In this document: in pieces, positions 19,103 to 26,347 of the stretch | Layout: each line of letters starts with the position of its first letter | Position numbering within the stretch: position 1 is the first letter of the stretch | Origin: Gammaproteobacteria bacterium | GTDB taxonomy: Bacteria > Pseudomonadota > Gammaproteobacteria > Arenicellales > UBA868 | Direction of reading: 5' to 3' | Assembly: GCA_014239255.1 (NCBI GenBank) | Contig: JAAZZE010000007.1 | Coordinates: forward strand, 1 to 60,827 | Length of the DNA stretch: 60,827 bases | The notes under the pieces: generated by a model | Database searches by the model: none | What the model saw: only the letters and a program-made list of their open reading frames with translations | Told to the model about the DNA's origin: nothing | Translations under genes and position numbers: made by a program

Positions 19103-20104
19103 ATGACAATAAATCCAACACCAATCCGTACCCTGCTGGCACTGTTGGCGGTGGCTGTTGTTGCCACGGGCTGTGTGACAGCGAAACCGACTGAAACCGA
19201 GGCCGGCACAGCTACTGCTGCGGCTCCGGCACCAGCGACGTCGACCGCCACAGCAATTGTGTCAGCCCCGGCTAAGCCTGATGATTGGTGCGATCGCTAC
19301 CCCGATTCGTTCGTTTGCCAGGAATCGGCTGCTAAGGCAAGCGATTCCGGTGATTGGTGCACCCGACACCCTGATTCCTTCGTCTGTCAGGAAAAGGCAA
19401 CCGACTCCGGTGATTGGTGCACCCGACACCCTGATTCCTTCGTCTGCGAGGAATCGGCTGCTAAGGCAACCGACTCCGGTGATTGGTGCACCCGACACCC
19501 TGATTCCTTCGTCTGTCAGCCATCGGCCCCCGTGCCGTCAATATCGGCTTACGTTGTGCAGGGCGGTGATCACCTGTGGGGGATTTCCTCGCAGCCTAAA
19601 GTGTATGGCGATCCCTACCAGTGGCCGTTACTTTTTAAACGTAACCGCGCTGATATTCGTGACGCTGATCTGATCTACCCGGGCCAATTAATTCAGATTG
19701 AAAGGGATCTGACAGATTTTCAGATTCAAGAGGCCATCGATCATGCTCGGACACGCGGCGCCTGGTCACTGGGTGTTACCGAGGCTACTGATCTTAAGTA
19801 CTTGGAGGCAACTCAGGCCAGCGAAGCCCGCACCGCGACAGCCGATGATGCAGCCCAGATGATTGCGCAGGCGAGCACCGATCTGGACGCCGCTAAGGGG
19901 GTCGGAGGCGTCTGGCGCCTGGTCGATTCAGCGACGGGTGGCAGTGCCGTGAGTATCAGCAAATTGCTCAAGGCAGCAAAGGCGAAACTCGAAGCGGGTG
20001 ACGCCAGCGAGGCCTACCGTATGGCCAAGCGGGTATCGGAAGCCGCGCAGATGGGCGTCGCTCAAGCGGCCGAACAGGTAGATGCGGGACCGGCCTATAA
20101 TTGA
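19103..20104 (+). CDS. LysM-domain lipoprotein with four internal Cys-containing repeats
   Basis: A 333-residue predicted outer-membrane lipoprotein. The hydrophobic signal RTLLALLAVAVVATGC gives lipid-modified Cys24, with a slightly atypical lipobox (ATGC). An Ala/Thr/Pro linker is followed by four copies of a DWCxRxPDSFVC unit, each with two cysteines. Next comes a LysM-like peptidoglycan-binding domain (AYVVQGGDHLWGISSQ to LIYPGQLIQIE), then an alanine-rich helical C-terminus resembling DUF4398-type lipoproteins. ATG 19103 was chosen because it begins the signal peptide; the frame is open 81 bp further upstream. A strong terminator follows. The role is probably envelope-peptidoglycan tethering; the repeats' function is unknown. 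Confidence 0.85.
   Translation: MTINPTPIRTLLALLAVAVVATGCVTAKPTETEAGTATAAAPAPATSTATAIVSAPAKPDDWCDRYPDSFVCQESAAKASDSGDWCTRHPDSFVCQEKATDSGDWCTRHPDSFVCEESAAKATDSGDWCTRHPDSFVCQPSAPVPSISAYVVQGGDHLWGISSQPKVYGDPYQWPLLFKRNRADIRDADLIYPGQLIQIERDLTDFQIQEAIDHARTRGAWSLGVTEATDLKYLEATQASEARTATADDAAQMIAQASTDLDAAKGVGGVWRLVDSATGGSAVSISKLLKAAKAKLEAGDASEAYRMAKRVSEAAQMGVAQAAEQVDAGPAYN
19280..19519 (+). repeat. Four tandem coding repeats in the LysM lipoprotein gene
   Basis: Units start near 19280, 19340, 19400 and 19470. Copies 2-4 share an identical 41-bp core (19346-19386, 19406-19446, 19475-19515) at spacings of 60 and 69 bp; copy 1 has diverged. A GAATCGGCTGCTAAGGCA spacer recurs after copies 1 and 3. Near-identity at the DNA level, third codon positions included, indicates recent duplication or ongoing slippage/gene conversion. 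Confidence 0.9.
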
Positions 20105-20124
20105 GCCGCCCGCGGGCTATATCG

Positions 20125-20156
20125 AAAAGGCCTCGGTATACCGAGGCCTTTTTTTT
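20125..20156 (+). terminator. Rho-independent terminator after the LysM lipoprotein gene
   Basis: A perfect 12-bp stem (AAAAGGCCTCGG / CCGAGGCCTTTT) with a TATA loop and a run of eight T residues, 21 bp after the stop. The A-tract on the 5' side means it could work in both directions. Confidence 0.92.
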
Positions 20157-20195
20157 CACAATTGGTTAACGATGTGACGGCGAAGCGGCTATGAG

Positions 20196-21131
20196 TTGGG
20201 AATTTGTCTGCTGATCATTACCGATGATCTTGTGAAACATTCCAGCTCCTATTCAATAAGTCTTATTACCCGGGTGTTCAGCCGGGTTCGCCAGGGCCGC
20301 TTGCACAGTGTTGCCTCGGCGTTGGCGTTCACTACCTTGTTGGCGCTGGTACCGCTGATCACGGTGAGTTTTTCGATTCTGTCGTTATTTCCTTTTTTTT
20401 CCAGTTGGCGTGGCAGCGTCGAAGATTTTCTTTACAGTAATCTAGTGCCGGCGACGGGCGAGGTGGTGAGCGGCTATCTACGCGAATTTTCCAGTCAGGC
20501 AGGAACGCTGACTGGCCTGGGCTTGATTGCTCTCATGGCAACCGCCTTGCTTTTATTGTCAACTATCGAGGATGCGCTTAATGGCATCTGGGGGGTGCGC
20601 AAAGGTCGTACACTCCTGCAACGTCTGCTGCTTTACTGGGCGATGCTGACTTTAGGTCCGATATTGGTGGTTGCAAGCTTGTCTTTGAGCTCCTACCTGG
20701 GTTCATTGGTTTTTTTGGATTTGATGCCGAGCTTGCAGCTGGTCAGTGCCACGGTTTTGCCGGCATTACCAATCCTGGTGGAGGGATTGGGCTTTTTCTT
20801 AATGTACCTGGTGATTCCAAATTGCCCAGTACGCTTCCGTTATGCTCTGACCGGGGCGATAACCGCTATGGTCTTGTTCGAAATAGCAAAGAATATGTTT
20901 ATATTTTACGTTGCTAATTTCAACACCTATCAGATTATCTATGGCGTGCTTTGGACGATACCGGTGGTTTTGGTCTGGATATTTGTGTCCTGGTTGGTCA
21001 CGTTACTGGGGGCGTGTGTGGCTGCAGAGATGGCGGTGTTGGTGTCGGCAGTCGTTCCCGCGCCGCGGATGCGCCCAGTGATGGGCTCGACAACTGATGC
21101 AACTCAGAATCGCTCGCGCAAGAATCGATAA
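20196..21131 (+). CDS. YihY/BrkB-family (UPF0761) inner-membrane protein
   Basis: A 311-residue membrane protein with about six transmembrane helices. The family pattern is clear: LHSVASALAFTTLLALVPL near the first helix, EDALNGIWGVRKGRTLLQRL before the third, and FNTYQIIYGVLWTIPVVLVWI near the C-terminus. The molecular function of this widespread family is not settled, despite the historical name ribonuclease BN. Translation seems to begin at TTG 20196; no better start precedes the conserved region, so the exact N-terminus is uncertain. It appears monocistronic, after a terminator. Confidence 0.88.
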   Translation: MGICLLIITDDLVKHSSSYSISLITRVFSRVRQGRLHSVASALAFTTLLALVPLITVSFSILSLFPFFSSWRGSVEDFLYSNLVPATGEVVSGYLREFSSQAGTLTGLGLIALMATALLLLSTIEDALNGIWGVRKGRTLLQRLLLYWAMLTLGPILVVASLSLSSYLGSLVFLDLMPSLQLVSATVLPALPILVEGLGFFLMYLVIPNCPVRFRYALTGAITAMVLFEIAKNMFIFYVANFNTYQIIYGVLWTIPVVLVWIFVSWLVTLLGACVAAEMAVLVSAVVPAPRMRPVMGSTTDATQNRSRKNR

Positions 21132-21267
21132 GGCTTGCGGCCAAAGGAGGAGTCCAGTTGTATTTCTTGACTATTGTCCGACGGCTCAACGACAAGCGCC
21201 GCGCAGTTCGCGCCTGGAGGCTATGCCCGCCCAGATCCTAGAATAACTTGTCTAAAATTTAATATAT

Positions 21268-21287
21268 TATAATATTGTAACAATATT
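21268..21287 (+). promoter_or_regulatory. Palindrome overlapping a -10-like box upstream of the thioredoxin-TolC-HlyD operon
   Basis: TATAAT at 21268-21273 overlaps a perfect 17-bp palindrome, AATATTGT-A-ACAATATT (21271-21287), about 36 bp before the thioredoxin-like gene in an AT-rich stretch. A TTGTCT lies at 21248. A repressor binding here would block the promoter. The regulator is not encoded nearby and its family is unknown. Confidence 0.5.
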
Positions 21288-21323
21288 CGGATTACTCTTA
21301 AGCCTCCCTGGAGGTCTTTTCGT

Positions 21324-21869
21324 ATGACACTATCTGCTGTACTCCGAGCAGTTCTCATGTTCGGTTTGGCTCTTGTAGCTTGGCCGGCATTGGCCGGCGA
21401 GGTCCGCGATCCGGCTGTGCATTTTTTCCAGGACAGTTTCAATGATCTGTCTGAGGAGGCCGAAATCGCGCAAGAGGAGGGTAAGGCCGGCGTTTTGGTA
21501 ATGTTTGAAACGGACGATTGCCCGTGGTGTACGCGCATGAAGGACACGGTACTGAATCAGCCCCAGGTGCAGGATTATTTTCGAGCTCATTTCCGGGTGA
21601 TTGCACTCAACACGGACGGAGACGCTCTGGTGACAGGTTTCGATGGAGTCGAAGTGTCAGAAACTGAGTTTGCACTTCGGCATAACCGAGTCCGCGCCAC
21701 TCCAACATTCTTGTTTTTCGATCCTCAAGGGAAATTGCTGACCCGTTATACCGGTACAACTCGTGACTCACAGGAATTCCTCTGGTTGGGTGAGTATGTC
21801 GTTGGCGCCCATTTCAAGACCGAGCGTTTTTCCCGGTACAAGCGCAAGCGCTGGGAGGAATCCTCCTGA
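21324..21869 (+). CDS. Periplasmic thioredoxin-fold protein with CPWC motif (SoxW-like)
   Basis: A 181-residue exported thioredoxin-like protein. The signal peptide (MTLSAVLRAVLMFGLALVAW) ends at ALA before GEVRD, near residue 24. The active site is FETDDCPWCTRMKDTVL, a redox-active CxxC of the type seen in SoxW/DsbD-gamma-like proteins, and the cis-proline loop is RATPTFLFFD. It probably reduces or isomerises disulfides of an envelope partner. It is followed after 4 bp by a TolC-like gene. A perfect GGAGG-AAT-CCTCC dyad at its 3' end (21854-21866) would fold over the only Shine-Dalgarno-like sequence for the next gene, suggesting coupled translation. Confidence 0.88.
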   Translation: MTLSAVLRAVLMFGLALVAWPALAGEVRDPAVHFFQDSFNDLSEEAEIAQEEGKAGVLVMFETDDCPWCTRMKDTVLNQPQVQDYFRAHFRVIALNTDGDALVTGFDGVEVSETEFALRHNRVRATPTFLFFDPQGKLLTRYTGTTRDSQEFLWLGEYVVGAHFKTERFSRYKRKRWEESS

Positions 21870-21873
21870 GTCA

Positions 21874-23238
21874 ATGCGCGAAGGCGATCTTTGGCTCGGC
21901 AGTAGATCTTCGATGATGCGTCGTACTGCGCAGCTAGCTCTACTAGTGTTTGGTGCCGGATTGGCACAGTTACCAGTGCTGGCGGACAGTGCTATTGCAC
22001 CATTTGAGCCTCTACCTCAACCGCTGACACTGCAGGACGCTCTGCGACTGTCTGGCGACAACCATCCGAACCTTCGTCTTGCGCGAGCCGGAGCCTTGGC
22101 TGCCCAGATTCGCTTGCAGAAAGTGGAATCAAGTTCTGGGGCAAGCGTATTACTTGAACTACAGCCGCGTGCGGCAAGCAAGGCTTTCGTGTCTGGTGTC
22201 GATTTTCAAAACGACAGCCGTTACGGGTTAGTGTGGCGCAAACGTTTAACCGATTTTGGTCGCAGCGCCAGCCGCCGTGAAGTGGCAGGAGCAACCCTGG
22301 AGGCCAAGCAGGCGATCTACGAGGCGAGGCATGGCCGTCATACCCTTGAGATCATGGAGCGTTTTTTTGCAGTTACCCTGGCCGATTATTCTTACCAGAT
22401 GCATGATGAACGTATGACGATCAGTTATTTTCGCTACACGCGCATGCTTGAGCGCCAGACCCGGTTTGAGCAGTATTCTGATCTGGAGGTGGCTGAGCGC
22501 GAGGTCACGTATCGCCAGCAGTATGTTGCACGCCTACAAGCCGATTTACAGCGTCGCCAGACCCGACACCAGCTCGCCCTCGCACTGGGTAGGCCAGGTG
22601 AATTATCCAGCGAGCTGGTGATGCCTGATCTTGCGGTCTACCGCAAGCGCGAGATTCCTAAATATGCAGACTTAGTGAATCGGGTTATTCTGTCATCCCC
22701 TGCGCTACAGGTCCTGCGCCACGATGTGGCCGCGGCAAAGGCCGCCATTGATGTTGCCCAAAAGCTTCATTCGCCGGTGTTAAGTGTCGAGCTTGAGGCC
22801 CGTGAATACGTCAACAGCACGAGTTCCAGCCGTGATCGGTACCGGGCCAACCTCAAGTTCAGCATGCCTTTGTTTGATGGAACAGGTGGTCGTGATCTTG
22901 AGGTCGCACTGGCGCAAAATACACTTTTGCAAAAACAGGCTGCACTCGCGTCATCAGAGTATGCAGTACGTGAGGAGGTACTGATGCTGTTGCACGGGCT
23001 TGAGGTCAACCAGGCACAGGAGGCAGCGGCGCAGGCACAGGAAACCTATCGCGGTTATTACCAGGATCGTAGTCGCGCCATGTACGAACTGGAACTGCGC
23101 TCGGACTTAGGTGATGCACAGGCTGCAGCAGCTGAAGCCATGCTGGACTCAATCCGAGTTGATTTCGAGCGAGCGCTGTTGTGGGCGCAGCTCGATAGTC
23201 TGCTTGGACTGTCATCAGCCCTGATTCAGGAGAATTAA
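21874..23238 (+). CDS. TolC-family outer-membrane protein
   Basis: A 454-residue outer-membrane channel-type protein. It has a signal peptide (hydrophobic LALLVFGAGLAQLPVLADS) and the repeated long amphipathic helices of the OEP fold; the two-fold repeat begins at LTLQDALRLSGDNHPNLRLA and again near YADLVNRVILSSPALQVLRHD. ATG 21874, 4 bp after the thioredoxin gene, is the first start; ATG 21913 would give a shorter, more typical signal peptide and cannot be excluded. It is co-transcribed with an HlyD-like adaptor gene but no inner-membrane pump lies adjacent. Confidence 0.88.
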   Translation: MREGDLWLGSRSSMMRRTAQLALLVFGAGLAQLPVLADSAIAPFEPLPQPLTLQDALRLSGDNHPNLRLARAGALAAQIRLQKVESSSGASVLLELQPRAASKAFVSGVDFQNDSRYGLVWRKRLTDFGRSASRREVAGATLEAKQAIYEARHGRHTLEIMERFFAVTLADYSYQMHDERMTISYFRYTRMLERQTRFEQYSDLEVAEREVTYRQQYVARLQADLQRRQTRHQLALALGRPGELSSELVMPDLAVYRKREIPKYADLVNRVILSSPALQVLRHDVAAAKAAIDVAQKLHSPVLSVELEAREYVNSTSSSRDRYRANLKFSMPLFDGTGGRDLEVALAQNTLLQKQAALASSEYAVREEVLMLLHGLEVNQAQEAAAQAQETYRGYYQDRSRAMYELELRSDLGDAQAAAAEAMLDSIRVDFERALLWAQLDSLLGLSSALIQEN

Positions 23239-23243
23239 ACGCT

Positions 23244-24011
23244 ATGAAAGCCCTCATCCGCCCGTTTATTGGAATACTACTACTGTTTGTTGCCCTGGAT
23301 GCATTTGCACAGACCTTGCAAGGGTCTATTGGCTGGAATCGTCGAGTGGCTTTGGGTTTTGGAATGTCAGGGCAAGTGGAAGCCGTACTGGTTCAGCCGG
23401 GGGCCGCAGTGAATAGCGGCGAGATCTTGGTGAGACTTGACGCAACAGTTTACGAGATCGCATTGCGCAAAGTGGGTAATGCCGAGGAGTTATACCGCGT
23501 GCAACGGGACGAGCAGCGTGCCGATTTTGATCGCGAACAGACGCTATTTGAAGAAGGTTCTTTACCTGCAGTGCAGTTGGATCTGGAAAAACTTGAACTG
23601 GCACGTGTCGAATCCGCCTACGCCGGTGTTTTACTCGAACGTCAGCACGCCGAGTTTCAGCTCGAACTCGCACGCCTGAAAGCTCCTTTTTCAGCGTGGG
23701 TTATCGATTCGGCGTTTGCGCCTGGTCAATATGTGAACCATGATTTGGGCAATCCTCCGGTGATCACGCTGGCTGAGCGAGGGTTCTATCTTGCCCGCGT
23801 ATTGGTCAATGCCCAAACCGCTGCCAGGTTCTCAGTGGAAAGCGACGTTCGGGTTCAGGTAGACGGTCGGGAGTTTGAGGCGATCACCAGCGCAATCGGT
23901 CTAGAGCCGGTTCCGGGGTCTGAGCAGAATGCGCAGTATCTGCTCGCGGTTCGTTTTGCCAGTGATCAGTTGATTCGCCCTGGCACTGCATGCGCGGTTA
24001 CTTTGCCTTGA
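23244..24011 (+). CDS. Periplasmic adaptor (HlyD/membrane fusion protein family), short form
   Basis: A 255-residue exported adaptor. The signal peptide ends near DAFA before QTLQG. The lipoyl-like half (GMSGQVEAVLVQPGAAVNSGE, then LVRLDATVYEIALRK), a coiled-coil hairpin of about 70 residues, the second lipoyl half (LKAPFSAWVIDSAFAPGQYV) and a beta-barrel are all recognisable. It is shorter than RND adaptors (350-400), lacking the usual membrane-proximal domain. AGGAGA stands about ten bases before ATG 23244, 5 bp after the TolC gene. With no pump in the operon it must work with a transporter encoded elsewhere or have another envelope role. Confidence 0.85.
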   Translation: MKALIRPFIGILLLFVALDAFAQTLQGSIGWNRRVALGFGMSGQVEAVLVQPGAAVNSGEILVRLDATVYEIALRKVGNAEELYRVQRDEQRADFDREQTLFEEGSLPAVQLDLEKLELARVESAYAGVLLERQHAEFQLELARLKAPFSAWVIDSAFAPGQYVNHDLGNPPVITLAERGFYLARVLVNAQTAARFSVESDVRVQVDGREFEAITSAIGLEPVPGSEQNAQYLLAVRFASDQLIRPGTACAVTLP

Positions 24012-24034
24012 GCAAGAGTCCCTGTGAGGAATCC

Positions 24035-25747
24035 TTATAGTGATGCGATAGTTTGCAAGGTAGTGACTAACTCGTTTAGGGGATAATCTGCCGATTCACC
24101 GTTGGCACGGTTGCGGTATTCCACCGACCCATTGGTCAGACCACGTTCCCCCACAACGATGCGGTGTGGAATGCCAATCAAGTCCATTTCTGAGAACATA
24201 ACTCCCGGGCGTTCATCGCGATCGTCCAGTAGCACTTCGAAACCGGCATCGACGAGTTCTTTATAAAGCTCCTCTACGACCTGCGCGACCTTTGGCGATT
24301 TTTTGAGTCCGATCGGTACAATGCACACATCAAAAGGTGCCAGGGGTGGCGGCCAGACAATGCCGTTGTCGTCGTGATTCTGTTCAATAGCGGCAGCAAC
24401 GATCCGGGTGATGCCAATTCCGTAACAGCCCATATACAGCGGTTGATCGCGGCCGTTGGCATCAAGGTAGGTTGCATCCAGCGCCTCGCTGTACTTGGTG
24501 CCCAATTGAAACACGTGACCTACCTCGATTCCCCGGCGTACCTGGATTTCTTTTTTGGAATCGGTTGGGCACGGATCGCCATTGACGGCTTGGCGAATAT
24601 CCTGGGTTGTAGGCTCAGGCAGGTCGCGCCCCCAGTTGACACCGGTGAGATGAACATCGTCGCGATTGGCGCCGCAGGCAAAATCTGTGAGCATGCCAGC
24701 ACTGTGATCAACAATCGTAGGAATTTTCAGGTTGACCGGTCCAATTGAGCCCGGGGATGCACCGGTGGCGTTACGGATAGCCTCTGCACTTGCCATCCGT
24801 AAAGGCTTGGCGACCACATCCAGGAATTCGGCTTTGACGCTGTTCAGTTCGTGATCGCCACGTAGGATGAGGGCAATCGGTGTTCCCGAAGAGCCCTGCA
24901 CTACCAGGGTTTTCACAGTTTTTTCGGCCTTCACTCCGAGAAATTCACAAAGATCAGCAATGGTGTGTTGGTTTGGGGTGTCGACTTCACTCATTTTTTC
25001 GCTGGGTGCCGGACGCGAGCTAACCGGCCGCGCAAGATCAACTTTCTCGACGTTAGCGGCGTAGTCACATGATGAGCAAAGCGCGATCGCATCCTCGCCT
25101 GAGTCGGCCATGACATGGAATTCGTGCGAAAAATTTCCACCGATGGTTCCACTGTCTGCTTCGACGGCCTGAGTTTCGAGGCCGAGGCGTTTAAAGATTC
25201 GTGTATAGGCGTCGTACATCGTTTGGTAACTTTCGGCCATGCCTTGGGTGTCGCGATCGAAGGAGTAGGCATCTTTCATGATGAATTCCCGAGACCGCAT
25301 CACCCCAAAGCGCGGCCGAATCTCATCGCGGAACTTGGTTTGCACCTGGTATAAATTGACCGGCAGTTGACGGTAACTGCGGATCGTTGAGCGCGCGAGT
25401 GTCGTAATAACCTCTTCATGGGTCGGGCCAAAGCAGAAGTCACGCTGGTGGCGATCGGTAAAACGCAGCAATTCCGGACCGTAGTCGTCCCAGCGGCCGG
25501 ATTCACGCCACAACTCGGCCGGCTGCACAGCGGGCAGTAAGACCTCCTGGGCGCCGGCCCGATTCATCTCTTCACGTACTACAGACTCAACTTTGCCTAG
25601 GACGCGGTGCCCCAATGGCAACCAGTTGTAAATCCCAGAGGCCACCTGGCGGATCAGGCCAGCCCGGAGCATCAGTTGGTGACTGATAATCTCGGCGTCA
25701 GCAGGAATTTCCTTAAGTGTGGCAAGAAAAAAACGGGAAGTGCGCAT
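24035..25747 (-). CDS. proS: Prolyl-tRNA synthetase (bacterial type with editing insertion)
   Basis: Class II aminoacyl-tRNA synthetase, 570 residues (E. coli 572). It begins [20 protein letters not shown]. Motif 2 region includes [11 protein letters not shown] and [15 protein letters not shown]; motif 3 is [14 protein letters not shown]. The YbaK-like editing insertion (about residues 220-400) that clears Ala-tRNA-Pro is present, and the C-terminal anticodon-binding domain is complete. It converges with the HlyD-like gene with only 23 bp between stops. A small gene lies 113 bp upstream on the same strand. Confidence 0.98.
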   Translation of the reverse strand: MRTSRFFLATLKEIPADAEIISHQLMLRAGLIRQVASGIYNWLPLGHRVLGKVESVVREEMNRAGAQEVLLPAVQPAELWRESGRWDDYGPELLRFTDRHQRDFCFGPTHEEVITTLARSTIRSYRQLPVNLYQVQTKFRDEIRPRFGVMRSREFIMKDAYSFDRDTQGMAESYQTMYDAYTRIFKRLGLETQAVEADSGTIGGNFSHEFHVMADSGEDAIALCSSCDYAANVEKVDLARPVSSRPAPSEKMSEVDTPNQHTIADLCEFLGVKAEKTVKTLVVQGSSGTPIALILRGDHELNSVKAEFLDVVAKPLRMASAEAIRNATGASPGSIGPVNLKIPTIVDHSAGMLTDFACGANRDDVHLTGVNWGRDLPEPTTQDIRQAVNGDPCPTDSKKEIQVRRGIEVGHVFQLGTKYSEALDATYLDANGRDQPLYMGCYGIGITRIVAAAIEQNHDDNGIVWPPPLAPFDVCIVPIGLKKSPKVAQVVEELYKELVDAGFEVLLDDRDERPGVMFSEMDLIGIPHRIVVGERGLTNGSVEYRNRANGESADYPLNELVTTLQTIASL

Positions 25748-25860
25748 AAATCGTTGGCTGGATTAACGGTTATTAAGATGGAGTGTATGCGTTTTGTCGT
25801 GCTGATGGGTTCTCATCTTTGACATGGCCAGTCCAGGCCCGGCTGTTGGTTCCGTGTCGC

Positions 25861-26139
25861 TCAATGTTTAGTTCCCGGTTTGGGTTTTCTGAGCTGAACC
25901 CGCACAGAATCAGTTTTCTCACCGCCTAATTTGGGCCGAGACGTCATTTCTATCCCGCGGGCTTCATTCAATTCTCTTTCCCGGGCGCTAATCAGAGAGA
26001 GACAATCTCGCATCCTAACGATGGTCTCGCTCGACAGGACATGGCGAGCACCTTTATGTACCGCCGTCTCGCGAGCGATCTCGGTCAATATCGAACGCAT
26101 CTCACGTAATACGCGAGCCTCTATGGTTTCTGTCGTCAC
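25861..26139 (-). CDS. Hypothetical protein (92 aa), basic and helical
   Basis: A 92-residue frame on the same strand as proS and NAD-glutamate dehydrogenase, between them. The first 65 residues look like two amphipathic helices (TIEARVLREMRSILTEIARE, then TIVRMRDCLSLISARERELNEA). The tail is basic and probably disordered (LRKPKPGTKH). There is no signal peptide or membrane segment. I recognise no family. Composition and isolation from overlapping genes favour a real gene, but no ribosome site is obvious. Confidence 0.5.
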   Translation of the reverse strand: MTTETIEARVLREMRSILTEIARETAVHKGARHVLSSETIVRMRDCLSLISARERELNEARGIEMTSRPKLGGEKTDSVRVQLRKPKPGTKH

Positions 26140-26347
26140 CTTATGTAATTGCCCTTAACTCATCCAAGGTTTAAGTCCACTAGCAAATCCAGTAAACACA
26201 AAGAGTAATGCAACTTGGTTCATGGAGTTAGTTTAAGCTCGGATTGCTTGGTAAGTTTCAACAACATCTTAGTGCCAAAATCCCATTTGATTTTAAGCCC
26301 GCAAAGTAGGTGGTCAACCCCATGAGCAGTTTCAACCCGTGCGGGGC

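Noticed and set aside
18976-19251. Long N-terminal extension of the ArsC-like protein
   Set aside because: Low-complexity Ala/Val sequence antisense to the lipoprotein gene; GGAG before ATG 18975 gives the normal ArsC start.
19340-19519. Spaced near-identical 41-bp repeats suggestive of a CRISPR array
   Set aside because: Repeats are in frame in a lipoprotein gene, intervals are uneven (60 and 69 bp) and the spacers are themselves related coding sequence.
26140-26347. Gap before NAD-glutamate dehydrogenase checked for a tRNA or small RNA
   Set aside because: No cloverleaf, no T-loop consensus and no strong hairpin; nothing supportable seen.
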